Assembly: GCA_021613375.1 (NCBI GenBank)
Contig: CM038720.1
Span: forward strand, 7,964,462 to 8,028,461
DNA: 64,000 bases
Direction: 5' to 3'
From: Megaleporinus macrocephalus
Lineage: Eukaryota > Chordata > Actinopteri > Characiformes > Anostomidae
The position numbers and the translations under genes were made by a program. Positions within the stretch are counted from its first letter, which is position 1. Each line of letters begins with the position of its first letter. The notes beneath the pieces were generated by a model that had not been told where the DNA came from, searched no databases, and was given only the letters and a program-made list of their open reading frames with translations. Shown here piece by piece: positions 23,591 through 34,052 of this stretch.

Positions 23591-24390
23591 ACTGTATAAC
23601 CACACCCATTCACCGAGTCTACATACTTTTAGTGTATAACCACACCCACTCACCCAGTCTACATACTTTCAGTGTATAACCACACCCATTCACCCAGTCT
23701 ACATACTTTCAGTGTATAACCACACCCACTCACCCAGTCTACATACTTTCAGTGTATAACCACACCCATTCACCCAGTCTACATACTTTCAGTGTATAAC
23801 CACACCCACTCACCCAGTCTACATACTTTCACTGTATAACCACACCCACTCACCTAGTCTACATACTTTCACTGTATAACCACACCCACTCACCTAGTCT
23901 ACATACTTTCAGTGTATAACCACACCCACTCACCCAGTATTTATACTTTCACTATATAACCACACCCACTCACCCAGTCTACATACTTTCACTGTATAAC
24001 CACACCCACTCACCTAGTCTACATACCTTAACTGTATAACCACACCCATTCACCCAGTCTACATACTTTTACTGTATAACCACACACACTCACCCAGTCT
24101 ACATACTATCACTGTATAACCACACCCACTCACCCAGTGTACATACTTTCACTGTATAAACACACCCACTCACCTAGTCTACATACTATCACTGTATAAC
24201 CACTCCCACTCACCCAGTCTACATACTATCACTGTATAACCACACCCACTCACCCAGTCTACATCCTATCACTGTATAACCACACCCACTCACCCAGTCT
24301 ACATACTTTCACTGTATAACCACACCCACTTGCCCAGTCTTTATACTTTCACTGTATAACCACACCCACTCACCCAGTCTACATACTTTC
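23591..24390 (+). repeat. 40-bp satellite, exactly 20 units
   Basis: The unit is built as actgtataaccacaccca, then ctcacccagtctacat, then actttc. Unit starts fall every 40 bp from 23591 to 24351 with substitutions but no insertions or deletions. It is non-coding. The stretch before it (22748-23590) is AT-rich, with a non-repetitive part near 23200-23480. Confidence 0.93.
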
Positions 24391-24639
24391 ATGTATATTC
24401 AATATAGAGACTTGCTATAAATTAAAATATAAACAGTTATCCTGATGCTAACACTGCATTGAAACCCCCATTAGTAGGTTAGCAGAAATTAGCATGATTT
24501 TAGCAGTCGTAGCACAGGTCTTCATTCATGTTTGCATATTTGTGTTGGTATATTGTGTTAGATGATATCCTGGGTTGCTGGTCTGTACGTGTTCCCATCT
24601 TTTTATGATTATGTGTATTCTTCTTCTTCTTGTTCCTCT

Positions 24640-25010
24640 GATTATAGAGGCTTTGCAGTGCCTTATGCTAACGATTTCACTTCTGTCAACCTGAGAAGGA
24701 GCAGGAAAATCGGAGGCATGTTCCGATTTGGCGGATAGCGTGAGATGACAGCACCTAATAGCTTCTTTTATACAGCCGGAGAAGGAAGGTTTCAGTCAGC
24801 GGGCTATTTCAAGTCATTTCAGCAAACATATCACAGCTGTATCAATGGCTGATATATTTGTCAGCATGTATTTCATGCTCCGCTCAGAGCTCATTCCACT
24901 GTAATAGCTTGCTGTCAGGCTCATCTCTGCTTTAGGCCTTGTCTGCGGAGCGCTCAAAACCCAGGCTGGTTCCCCATATCTGCAAATATTCCCGATCACC
25001 AATCAAAACA
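24640..25010. other. Non-repetitive island, candidate conserved non-coding element
   Basis: No transposon motif or second copy is seen in the window. A short minus-strand ORF has no recognisable domain. Confidence 0.25.
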
Positions 25011-25169
25011 ATAATTTGGGGGTAAAAAAAAAACGAGTTGGTTTCTATGGTTTTGCGTTGGTGTTAAGATGCTAAAGAAGCTAAGCAGGGTTAGATTCTA
25101 TTTAAAGCCTACTACACTACATTGACATGACTAGGCTAACTGACAGGGGGTAGATTTCCTTTACTACCC

Positions 25170-25330
25170 TATGGCTACTCTATGTGGCCAATAGTATATG
25201 GACATGTTATCATAGAGTTGTACTGAAGAGCTTTCGATGTGATACCATCATAGGGTGCCACCCATTTCTGCCCAGCTAACTGCACCAGTCACCTGTGAGT
25301 GCTGTTACTGTGAAATGGGAGCATCTAATA
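25170..25330. mobile_element. Tc1-like fragment
   Basis: It has a degraded terminal motif (gtggccaatagtatatgg) followed by atagggtgccacc, tttctgccc and gtgagtgctgtta. These match the transposase N-terminal region of a fish Tc1-like family. It is truncated by the adjoining hAT. Confidence 0.5.
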
Positions 25331-25990
25331 CAGGGGTGTCAAACTCCTATATCCGGCCTGTGACTTAATTATACAATTTCATATGACTATTATTAATGAC
25401 CCGCCGGTAAATAGCACTCCTACCACTTACACTACAAATCCCACTATGCACTGCAACAGCTGCCTGCGCCCCAAGCCCTTCTCCCACTGCTAACGCTGCT
25501 AACGCTGCTAATGACATTGAACAGTGGTCAGGGGATAAACATGGTAAATGCATCGGTGAACACTTTTTACAGTGGCGTTTAAGCTAGCCTCCCCACCCAA
25601 ATATGGCCAAACGCAAAGTGGACTCTGAAAACAAGAGATTTTCAAAACAGGTGGGCAGCGAGTAACCTGTTAACATCTAAGGTAAACCTGTATGTCTTGT
25701 TTATGGAGCATACAGCAGAAGCTACAGAAGGTGGAAGAGTAGGGGCAAAAACTAAATAGCTTTAAAGTTTTATTTGAAATAATCAAAATTTTCTTGGTGT
25801 TATTTTCAAAGAAACATATATTTTATTTCATGTGTGAGAAACAAGTATAACAATACAAGCATTGTTGTTTTCTGGCTATTCAAATTCATATTGCTGATTA
25901 AAATATTGTCTGTTTTAGACTGTTCAATAAATGGTAATTCTGTTTGGCCCACGATTCACACTGTGTTCTCAATTATGGCCCGTCTGATCT
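25331..25990 (+). mobile_element. hAT (Charlie-type) relic
   Basis: It opens with acaggggtgtcaaactcc, the typical Charlie-type end. At 25603 an ATG begins MAKRKVDSENKRF, the usual start of Charlie-family transposases, then decays. The right terminus is degenerate (ggcccacgatt...gtgttctcaattatggcc). No catalytic domain is left. Confidence 0.65.
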
Positions 25991-26104
25991 AATAGCTCAG
26001 CAGCTGAAAACAAGATTGCCATGCACTCTACCAAGCATCGCCTGGAGTGGTGTAAATGTTGAATCATTCTTTATATGTATTATTTATTTTTATCATGTTA
26101 TATA

Positions 26105-26220
26105 TCGTCACTGTCTCCAAAAACTTTACAGGAGAGGACCAGATCATACTTTACTCTCAATGTCAACCACACCCACTAACCCAGTCAATGGAACTAGAAT
26201 TTTTAAAAGTCATTTTAGCT
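26105..26220 (+). repeat. Dispersed repeat family D, copy 2
   Basis: It shares aactttacaggagagg, tttactctcaatgtcaa and gtcaatggaac with the copies at 7620, 45160 and 60836. It also contains cacacccactaacccagt, resembling part of the 40-bp satellite unit. Confidence 0.5.
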
Positions 26221-26859
26221 ATAATCTAGGTTTGTACTTGAACCATTGTAAGTGTTGCCTGAGTGCACATGCAAAAAAGGATCTAATTCCAGCTCCTACA
26301 CCGCGCACTGACCCCATGTGATACACGGTTGTGACGCATGCTTGTGCACCTACACTTGCCGTTCACCATGTGGGCGGAGATGCTGCAGCAACAGAAGAAC
26401 TGCTATAAACCTGTTCAGAACTATTCAGAACTTCTGTATGTTACAAAGGGCTTCCTATTTGCCAGCTTCTTGTTGGAATTCTCCCGTTCGACCTTAAATA
26501 CTGCAGCAGTTACTTTTGCCATGTTTGTTTTAAGGGACAGAAACTTTATTTAGTCATACCAACTGGACTTTGGGGGGTCAAACATGCTAGACTGCACAGT
26601 ATGGACTGCCTAGTGTGTGTAGACCCTTAAAAATCTACATAAAGATACACTGTGTGGAGGAAAACAGAGAAGAACTAAGGGTTAAAAGGTCATATACCTT
26701 ATGCCTTGAATACCAAAGCTTTGGTTTTGGGAGAATAGACATAAATTCAATAAGCCTGCAGAGAGATCAGCAGAATTGTATGAATGCAATGCAGAGGACA
26801 CGCTCTGCATAGTGTTTGCGACGAAGGAGAGTAAAACTGCTTAGCACAACAGGGATCTC

Positions 26860-26965
26860 TTCCATTATTAATCTCCTGTGAGGTTTTGAATTAAGCTAAT
26901 CACAACCAATTAGATGGTATTAAATAGTGGATGTATGGGCGCGTGAGGCTGGGAATAGCGTTTAC
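26860..26965. other. Homeodomain-site-rich non-repetitive segment
   Basis: It contains ccattattaatc, gctaatcac and ccaattagatgg within about 70 bp. This density of TAAT/ATTA cores suggests an intronic enhancer. The rest of 26221-27312 is unassigned apart from a short (CA)n run near 27168. Confidence 0.3.
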
Positions 26966-27312
26966 AAGTACTACTACTAAAGGGAGGCACTCCGCGACGG
27001 AGGCTGTGTGGATCGTGCTGTCAGTCACCGGATGGGTGTGACTGAACCTTAAAAGGATAAATATCATAGCCGTCACTCAACCCACCGGCTCCATGCTCTG
27101 TAGACCGATAGGCGCAATTATACAATTATGCAATCAGGTTCAATCTAGAGTATTGAACTTCTAATGCACACACACACACACACATGCACAGAGAAATAGT
27201 TTGCATTGCTTTCGTTGCAAGGGTGACATCTTATAGACCAGCTACTGTGCAAAAGTCAAAGACCACCCTTCATTTATCTAATTTCCAGCCAAAATAATCT
27301 ATAAGTATAATA

Positions 27313-27844
27313 CACTACCACTCAAAACTTTGGGATCACAGTGAAATGTTCTTGTTTTCAATGGAGTATCTTCTTCCTTAACACAACAATGGACTGATGG
27401 TTCTCTAAAGAAAGTTGTTTCTTTCTGGTCATTGTGAGTCGGTTAGCAAGCCATCAACTGCTGATGCTTCAGATACTAAACTAACCTAGAATGTTGTTCT
27501 CCCTTTTATACTCACTTATTAGTAGAATGTTTTTCAGCTGTGAATCACAATTGAGCAAGAGTGTCCTAACAACCAATTAGTCCAATAACATCCTTAACTT
27601 GGATTGGCGGCCATACCAGGAGATTTAGACAGAGGACTGAGAATTACTGATAATAGAACTATATGCAAAATAAGCCTTTATACAAAAATAGGCTTTAATA
27701 CAAACATTTTTATACTTTAAAAATCATCTGATACACTAACATTAATTGTGAAATGGACAATATTGTTTGTGAATTGCATAAAAATTACATGAAAATGGCA
27801 TTAAATGAAATTCCAAAGTGATCCTAAACTTTTAAGCGGTAGTA
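27313..27844. mobile_element. Tc1-like MITE, 532 bp, both ends present
   Basis: The left end cactaccactcaaaactttg and right end (ending aaacttttaagcggtagta) are inverted repeats, flanked by TA on both sides (27311 and 27845). It lacks coding sequence and fits an internal-deletion derivative of a Tc1-like element. Confidence 0.8.
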
Positions 27845-28123
27845 TATATTCATTTTGCTGGAAAAAAGAAGGGTTTATTTGCCTTTCATGCAGATTTGCT
27901 TCTATTATAATTTGTCCCTGTAATTTGCTCATTAATTTGCTTATTAAATCCAATATTACACCCAAATATGTGAATTTCGTTTGTAAATCCATATTACTCA
28001 GTGTAGTTTTTATTTTAAATTTTTTTTTAACTTTTATTTTAAACTTTTATTTCCATATTCAAAATCATGCCCATTTATTTAGGAAAATATATATATATTA
28101 TTTTGCTCTATAGATAAATACAT

Positions 28124-28350
28124 TTGTGTGTGACCTGCATTACGAGGGAAACTCAGTCTGTTCTCTTTAATAATGTCCCCCCCGTAGCAACCTACAATGA
28201 AAACAAAACTGGGACAAGTATAGAGCCCTGTTGTACACCATATTGCTTGCCCAAACATTTCTTGATCAGCCATCTCAATCTCAGGTGTGCTATAATCATC
28301 ATGATGATCAACTATACCAAATACAGCACTAAAAGAACAAGCACTGGAAC
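28124..28350 (+). repeat. Unidentified repeat E, copy 1
   Basis: It recurs in the same orientation at 30236-30420 (ctctttaataatgt, gtagcaacctacaatg, tcatcatgatgatc, ccaaatacagcacta). The family was not recognised. The stretch 28351-29509 holds a plus-strand 61-codon and a minus-strand 112-codon ORF without recognisable domains. Confidence 0.55.
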
Positions 28351-29509
28351 CATAATTTAATCTACATTTGATCCCATGTTCAAGTAAAGTAATTTCTTGC
28401 CCTGAAACCAGATTAGAGTTTTATAAAATTAGAGACCATGGTGCTGAGATGAGAGTCAAGAAAGATGGTCTCAGGATGGTACCTGAGCCAACAAGCACCT
28501 GTGAGAACTGTGAGAGGCGGCACGTGTACGGTGCACAAGCACCAACAAGAGTTGTGAGAGGCAACACAAGGATGGCCTCCAAGTCCTGAGCACCTTGAGG
28601 GATAGCTGTAAGAGGTGGCGCCAGACATGATAACTCATAACAAGCCATGATACGTTTCGGGCTGTAACAGACTTACTAGGCCAGAAACGAAATGAGTGTG
28701 AAGTTTTGAAAAGAATGCAATGCCTCAAGGCAGAGTTCAAGGTAGTGTGGTCAAGAACATCCATCAGTGGATAACAAACTTATCTTTAGTGCAAGGATGT
28801 ATCACGAGTAAGCCTGGCTTAAAAGATGTGTTCGGCTTGACCAGAATTAGACAGCCAGCCAATCTCCCAGAACAACAACACGAGAGTCAGGATTTAGCAC
28901 TCTAGCACTTCAGTGTAGACCCTTGAGGGGCATGTTAGTAAAACAAAGAAGTTAACTAAAAAAGATAAAACTAAACTAACAAACAAACAAACGTCCTATC
29001 GATCATAAATACTCTTTGATACTACAAGATAAACTTAGAAGAGGTATGATATAACTCGCAGGCAATGCTCACGATGGGCTAAATCTCTTGATTATGACAA
29101 ATGTTAAAAGGCATGGGAAGCTGCTGAGATCCCCACCAGGAACTAACATGTGTCTCTAGTTTCCTGTTACGGATGTGGAGGTTTAGAAACGTAGGGCATG
29201 GTTTACCCCATGCCATGTTTTTGATGATGGGACCCGCCTCCTGAGGGTGATAACTGGGTGTGATTGGTGAATCTACCCATGGAACTGCTACAAAGGACTG
29301 CCAATGAAGGCTGACGACGTCAATCCCTGTCAGACCCTGAACTGTTGAGCGTACTTGGTTGTGATGTGAATCCAGTTTGTCGTAAGAATCCTTGTTATTG
29401 TTTTTAGTATTTGTCATGTTAATATGCCTTTAATTACAAGCCAGCAGCTTTGTAGGGGATATTTTTTTTTATTTTATTTTATATTTTATATTTATTTATT
29501 TTACTTATA

Positions 29510-29765
29510 TTTTCTCTTGGTTTTGAGTACTTAGGGTGTTAGTTTAGGATTGTCATTTATTTTGGTTTGTTTGTTAGTTTAGTTAGAGTTATAAAATGAG
29601 TTAGTATTGGTTTGTTAGTTGTTTTGGGCGTTAACTTATCCTCGAGGCCATTTGCTGCTCGTTAAAAAAAAAAATCAGGGCTTGTAAAGTTCATAGTGGT
29701 CGTGTGTGTTTTGTCTGGAGCGGGATTATGTTCTGTCTGGCTTAGCCAGCCATAACATTCCTGTC
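29510..29765 (+). repeat. Unidentified repeat F, copy 1
   Basis: It recurs in the same orientation at 30430-30685 (ttaacttatcctcgaggcc, ttgtaaagttcatagtgg, gtctggcttagccagccat). Together with repeat E this may be one duplicated element about 2 kb long. There is no clear LTR or transposase signature. Confidence 0.55.
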
Positions 29766-30235
29766 GGTTGTGAGTCTTTGTTTCCATGGTTACAACATAA
29801 ATAAGTTCTTTTACTATCTTTAAATAGTTCCCTGTAGAAGTCATACACTGTTGCGGTAATAATGATATGTTGGGGACGATAATATATTGCTCAAAAATAT
29901 GCATAGGTACAAATATGAAACTAAACAGTGCATTTAGTTTCTTTTTAAGTTTTTATGAAACTCATATTGTGATCTTTTTGAAAAATTGATCACTTTTTAG
30001 CATTTTATTGAAGTTTTAAAGTCTGGGACAAGGTCAAAATAGCAAAATATTGATGTGTAAATCATTATAAAAAATAGAAATCATAATTCTTTCGGTGTGT
30101 ATTTTTTTTATTGATGCAATGATTGATCTTTTTAAAACCTAAAATGTTTGTTTTGTATTAAAGTTATTTTAACACAAATTTATAACATAGGGACATAAAA
30201 GTTCCCCTAATTGAAGAATCACCCAAATACAAGTG

Positions 30236-30685
30236 TGTCACCTGCATTACAATGAAAACTTCTCTTTAATAATGTACCCCTGTAGCAACCTACAATGGAA
30301 ATAAAACTAGGCCAAGTATAAAGCCTTGTGGTACACCACAGTGAATGCCATATTGCTCGCCTAAACATGTTATAATCATCATGATGATCGATTATTCCAA
30401 ATACAGCACTAAAAGCACTAAGGCCCTTTTATTTTGATTACGTTTTTCTCTTGGTTTCGAGTAGTTAGGGTGTTAGTTTAGGATTGTAATTTATTTTGAT
30501 TTGTTAGTTGTTTTGGGCGTTAACTTATCCTCGAGGCCATTTACTGCTCGTAAAAATAAAATATCAAGGCTTGTAAAGTTCATAGTGGTTGTGTGTGTTT
30601 TGTCTGGAGCCGGGCAGGAGGGTAGGGGTTGTCCACCTTATGTTCGGTCTGGCTTAGCCAGCCATAACATTCCTGTCTACCAGGG
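30236..30685 (+). repeat. Unidentified repeats E and F, copy 2
   Basis: Second copies of E (30236-30420) and F (30430-30685) lie almost side by side, whereas the first copies are about 1.2 kb apart. The stretch 30686-31260 has nothing recognisable; a short (CA)n lies at about 31265-31300. Confidence 0.5.
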
Positions 30686-31319
30686 TTTGATGCCCCCATC
30701 AAAAGGTGGTGCTAATGTACCTAGAAAGACTATATTGAATGCCTGGAGTCAGAACAAACATTACATCTAGCAAAGGAACAGCAGTTGTGTTAGTTAACAA
30801 CAGTGCTTTGCTAGTGTTGTAAACATTTCAGACACAGGTCACTGTCATGCCAAATGCTACAGAGGTTACGAGAAGTTTAGGGTTCAGCAAGCCCATCATT
30901 TTATGGCAAGAACCCCCCCAAGGAAACTTGCCCAAAACCAAGAGATAACGACATGGCCAGGTGGATCACATGGGCCAGATGAACCATGTAGGCAGGCCTA
31001 TAAGACTGGGCAGTTGCCAGTCCTAGAGCATGCCTGTACTGCAGTATCTTCAAGAACAAAGCATATACTCTGAACTCAACAGGCGAATAAAGAAGTTTCT
31101 ACACTGGCTAGCTTGTTGTATTGCTGTATTCAATTCTATTGGATCCTTTCCTCAGTCATGTATTCAATAGATGCTGCAGTTTTCGTCCTAGGAAGCAACC
31201 AAAGGTCCCCGAAATGTCCATTATTTCCATTATTCCTGGAACAACTGGTCCCTGTAAATGACCAAATACACACACAAGCACACACACACACACACAAACA
31301 CTAGCTTCTTGAACTCTAA

Positions 31320-31515
31320 TCATTTCGCTGTCAGTTCTCCAGGAGCCGCTGATATACAGGCATTAATTATACAGCAGCGAGCTCCATCTCTCCGCAGAGC
31401 CGTGTGCGGGCCTACGCTTGTCCTGTCACATTTTTCACACAGCGTTATGAGGACGAGGTGTGATTTACCGTGGGGGGCGACGCTGAGCTCCAATTCAAAC
31501 AGCCTTAAAATGCTA
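31320..31515. other. Non-repetitive island
   Basis: A GC-balanced segment with cattaattatac and no repeat motif; possible conserved element. It is open on both strands over about 60 codons but lacks a recognisable domain. Confidence 0.25.
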
Positions 31516-31599
31516 GATGTGACCAAAACAGACTAACGACTCAAAGGGGAATTCTTCTCAAATTCTCTGCATAATTAAATTGTAAACAAAGTCTTTCGG

Positions 31600-31690
31600 A
31601 GTGGTTAGAGTGGTCCAGAGGCACCAGAGGATTACTCACAACGGTAGCGATAGGAACCAGACGTCTGAAGCTCCCTCGCAGGACATTATC
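31600..31690. repeat. Dispersed repeat family C, copy
   Basis: It contains aggaaccagacgtctgaag and agctccctcgcag, shared with 2863-2940. The stretch 31691-32798 is otherwise unassigned, with short (AGAT)n runs near 32581 and 32785. Confidence 0.45.
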
Positions 31691-32798
31691 GCTTGAAATG
31701 TTTATGAATATGTGAAAGCCATTGTTTTATGATAGTTCTGAGAGAGGATTTTAGTGCATAATTGGTTGTTCTTTAATAGCATCATGGCGGAGGGGTACTT
31801 GCAGAGCATGATGAGGTAAAATAGCCAAAAAACTTTTATTTTTAGATGTATCACTTTTTTCCTATTACAAATTACATAAAAAATTAAACTTCATCTGCTA
31901 CCACATTATCCAACATCAAAGTTCATTAAACTTGATTCACTGTAGTTCAGAAGTGGTCACCGCCGTGTCCAGTCAATAAAGAAAATGGTATGGACTGGAC
32001 TCTACTTGACTGGTTTGGTTTTCCATTGGGCTTTTTGGGTATTTGGTATTTTTTGGTATCACCTCCATTGAGATTTCAAGGGAGCTAAACCAGGGAGCCA
32101 ATAACGTCTTGCCTCTCCTGATGCTGGGAGAAAATCCCAGCTCATTCTCTTTTACTGGACTGGAAATTAAATAAATAATGGTTGGTCTACAGCGTTTGCC
32201 CAGTACTGCATACCTGTATACCTTTATATAACATTCAGTATCCACCAATAATATCAATATTAGTTTCATAAAAGAGTACTTAAGAGTAGTAGTACTGAAC
32301 TACAAACACAAGTAAACACTCTACTATGCAAAGTGGAAGCCATATATCAACAACATTCAGAACCACAGCCAACTTTTCACTGGGTAAAAGCGCTGACTGA
32401 TGAAAATGGTGGAAATGTATGCTGTGGTTTGATGGTCAGTTTGTTTTTGGAAATAATGGACATCATGTTCCCCCCTATCTGGACCCTCCAGATTGTTGCC
32501 TGGTTCAAATAGTAGTTACTGGATAGCTAAAGATAGTAAACCAATGTGTCTCTGCATCTACAAATGCAAAGTAGAAGCCTAGATAGATAGATAGATAGAT
32601 CTGCTATCGGTCTGCTATCAACAGGTGGAGATGCATAAACAGGCCAGTGTTACCAACAAGGCCGTGCTAACCCTGCCTGGTGCATTCAGACCTCAGAGTT
32701 CAAATTATGGTTGCTGCCCTGACATAAACTAGAGTTTCTGGCCTACAGGTCAGGCTGTTTTATAAATTTAAATTATGCCCCACAATAGATAGATAGAT

Positions 32799-34052
32799 CT
32801 CAAGCTCAGTGAGGTTGGATGGAGAGCGTTTGTGAACAGCAGTTTTCAGCTCTTTCTACAGATTCTTGATTGGATTCAGGTCTGGACTTTGACTTGGCCA
32901 TTCTAGCACCTGGATACGTTTATTTGTGAACCATTCCATTGTAGAGTTTGCTTTATGTTTTGGATCATTGTCTTGTTGGAAGATAAATCTCTGTCCTAGT
33001 CTCAGGTCTTTTGCAGACTCCAACAGGTTTTCCTCCAGAATGGTCCTGTATTTGGCTCCATCCATCTTCCCATCAATTGTAACCATCTTCCCGCCCCTGC
33101 TGAAGAAAAGCAGGCCCAAACCATGATGCTGCCACCACCATGTTTGACAGTGGGGATGGTGTGTTCAGGGTGATGAGCTGTGTTGCTTTTATACCAAACA
33201 TAACATTTTGCATTGTGGCCAAAAAGTTCAATTTTGGTTTCATCTGACCAGAGCACCTTCTTCCACATGTTTGGTGTGTCTCCCAGGTGGCTTGTGGCAA
33301 ACTTTAAACGAGACTTTTTATAGATATCTTTGAGAAATGGCTTTCTTCCTGCCACTCTTCCATAAAGGCCAGATTTGTGCAGTGTACGACTGATTGTTGT
33401 CCTATGGACAGATTCTCCCACCTCAGCTGTAGATCTCTGCAGTTCATCCAGAGTGATCATGGGCCTCTTGGGCCTCTGATCAGTCTTCTCCTTGTTTAAG
33501 CTTAAAGTTTAGAGGGACGGCCGGGTCTTGGTAGATTTGCAGTAGTCTGATACTCCTTCCATTTCAATATGATCGCTTGCACAGTGATCCTTGAGATGTT
33601 TAAAGCTTGGGAAATCTTTTTGTATCCAAATCCGGCTTTAAACTTCTCCACAACAGTATCTTGGACCTGCCTGGTGTGTTCCTTGGTCTTCATGATGCTC
33701 TCTGTGCTTTAAACAGAACTCTGAGACGATCACAGAGCAGGTGTATTTATACTGAGACTAGATTACACACAGGTGGATTCTATTTATCATCATCAGACAT
33801 TTAGGTCAACATTGGATCATTCAGAGATTCTTACTGAACGTAAAGGGGCCAAAGAATGCCTGCATTCTTTGTTTTGATGCCCCACTTTTCAGTTTTTTAT
33901 TTCTAAAAAAAGTTAAAATATCCAATAAATTTCGTTCCACTTCACGATTGTGTCCCACAAAAAATTACAATTTCATATGTTTATGTTCGAAGCCTGAAAT
34001 GTGGCAAAACGTTGAAAATTTCAAGGGGGCCGAATACTTCTGCAAGGCACTG
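32799..34052 (-). mobile_element. Tc1-like element, truncated at its 3' side
   Basis: The outer end is at 34052 (gaatacttctgcaaggcactg, followed by TA), a standard fish Tc1 terminus. The transposase relic lies inside on the minus strand. At the low-coordinate side the element stops near an (AGAT)n run without its second inverted repeat. Confidence 0.85.
32832..33693 (-). pseudogene. Tc1-like transposase pseudogene with catalytic Glu replaced by Lys
   Basis: DDE transposase relic in three frame segments. The first (33693-33502) has the paired-like helix-turn-helix region, GYKKISQALNIS...GRPSKL, ending in a stop. The second (33460 to about 33090) has the first catalytic Asp in LWSDETK and a GGGSIMVW block. 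The third (33119-32856) has QQDNDPKH with the second Asp at 32972-32970. At the spacing expected for the Glu (35 codons on), the codon at 32867-32865 is AAG: PIKNL instead of PIENL, and the next Trp position is a stop (32858-32856). It cannot be active. In the family this enzyme cuts and pastes the element into TA sites. Confidence 0.9.

Noticed and set aside
23591..24390. Regular repeats that could suggest a CRISPR array
   Set aside because: There are no unique spacers: the whole 40-bp unit repeats. The context is a vertebrate intron.
28720..29417. ORFs of 61 and 112 codons between repeats E and F as possible genes
   Set aside because: No domain is recognised and no splice or codon evidence exists; they may be relics of the surrounding unknown element.
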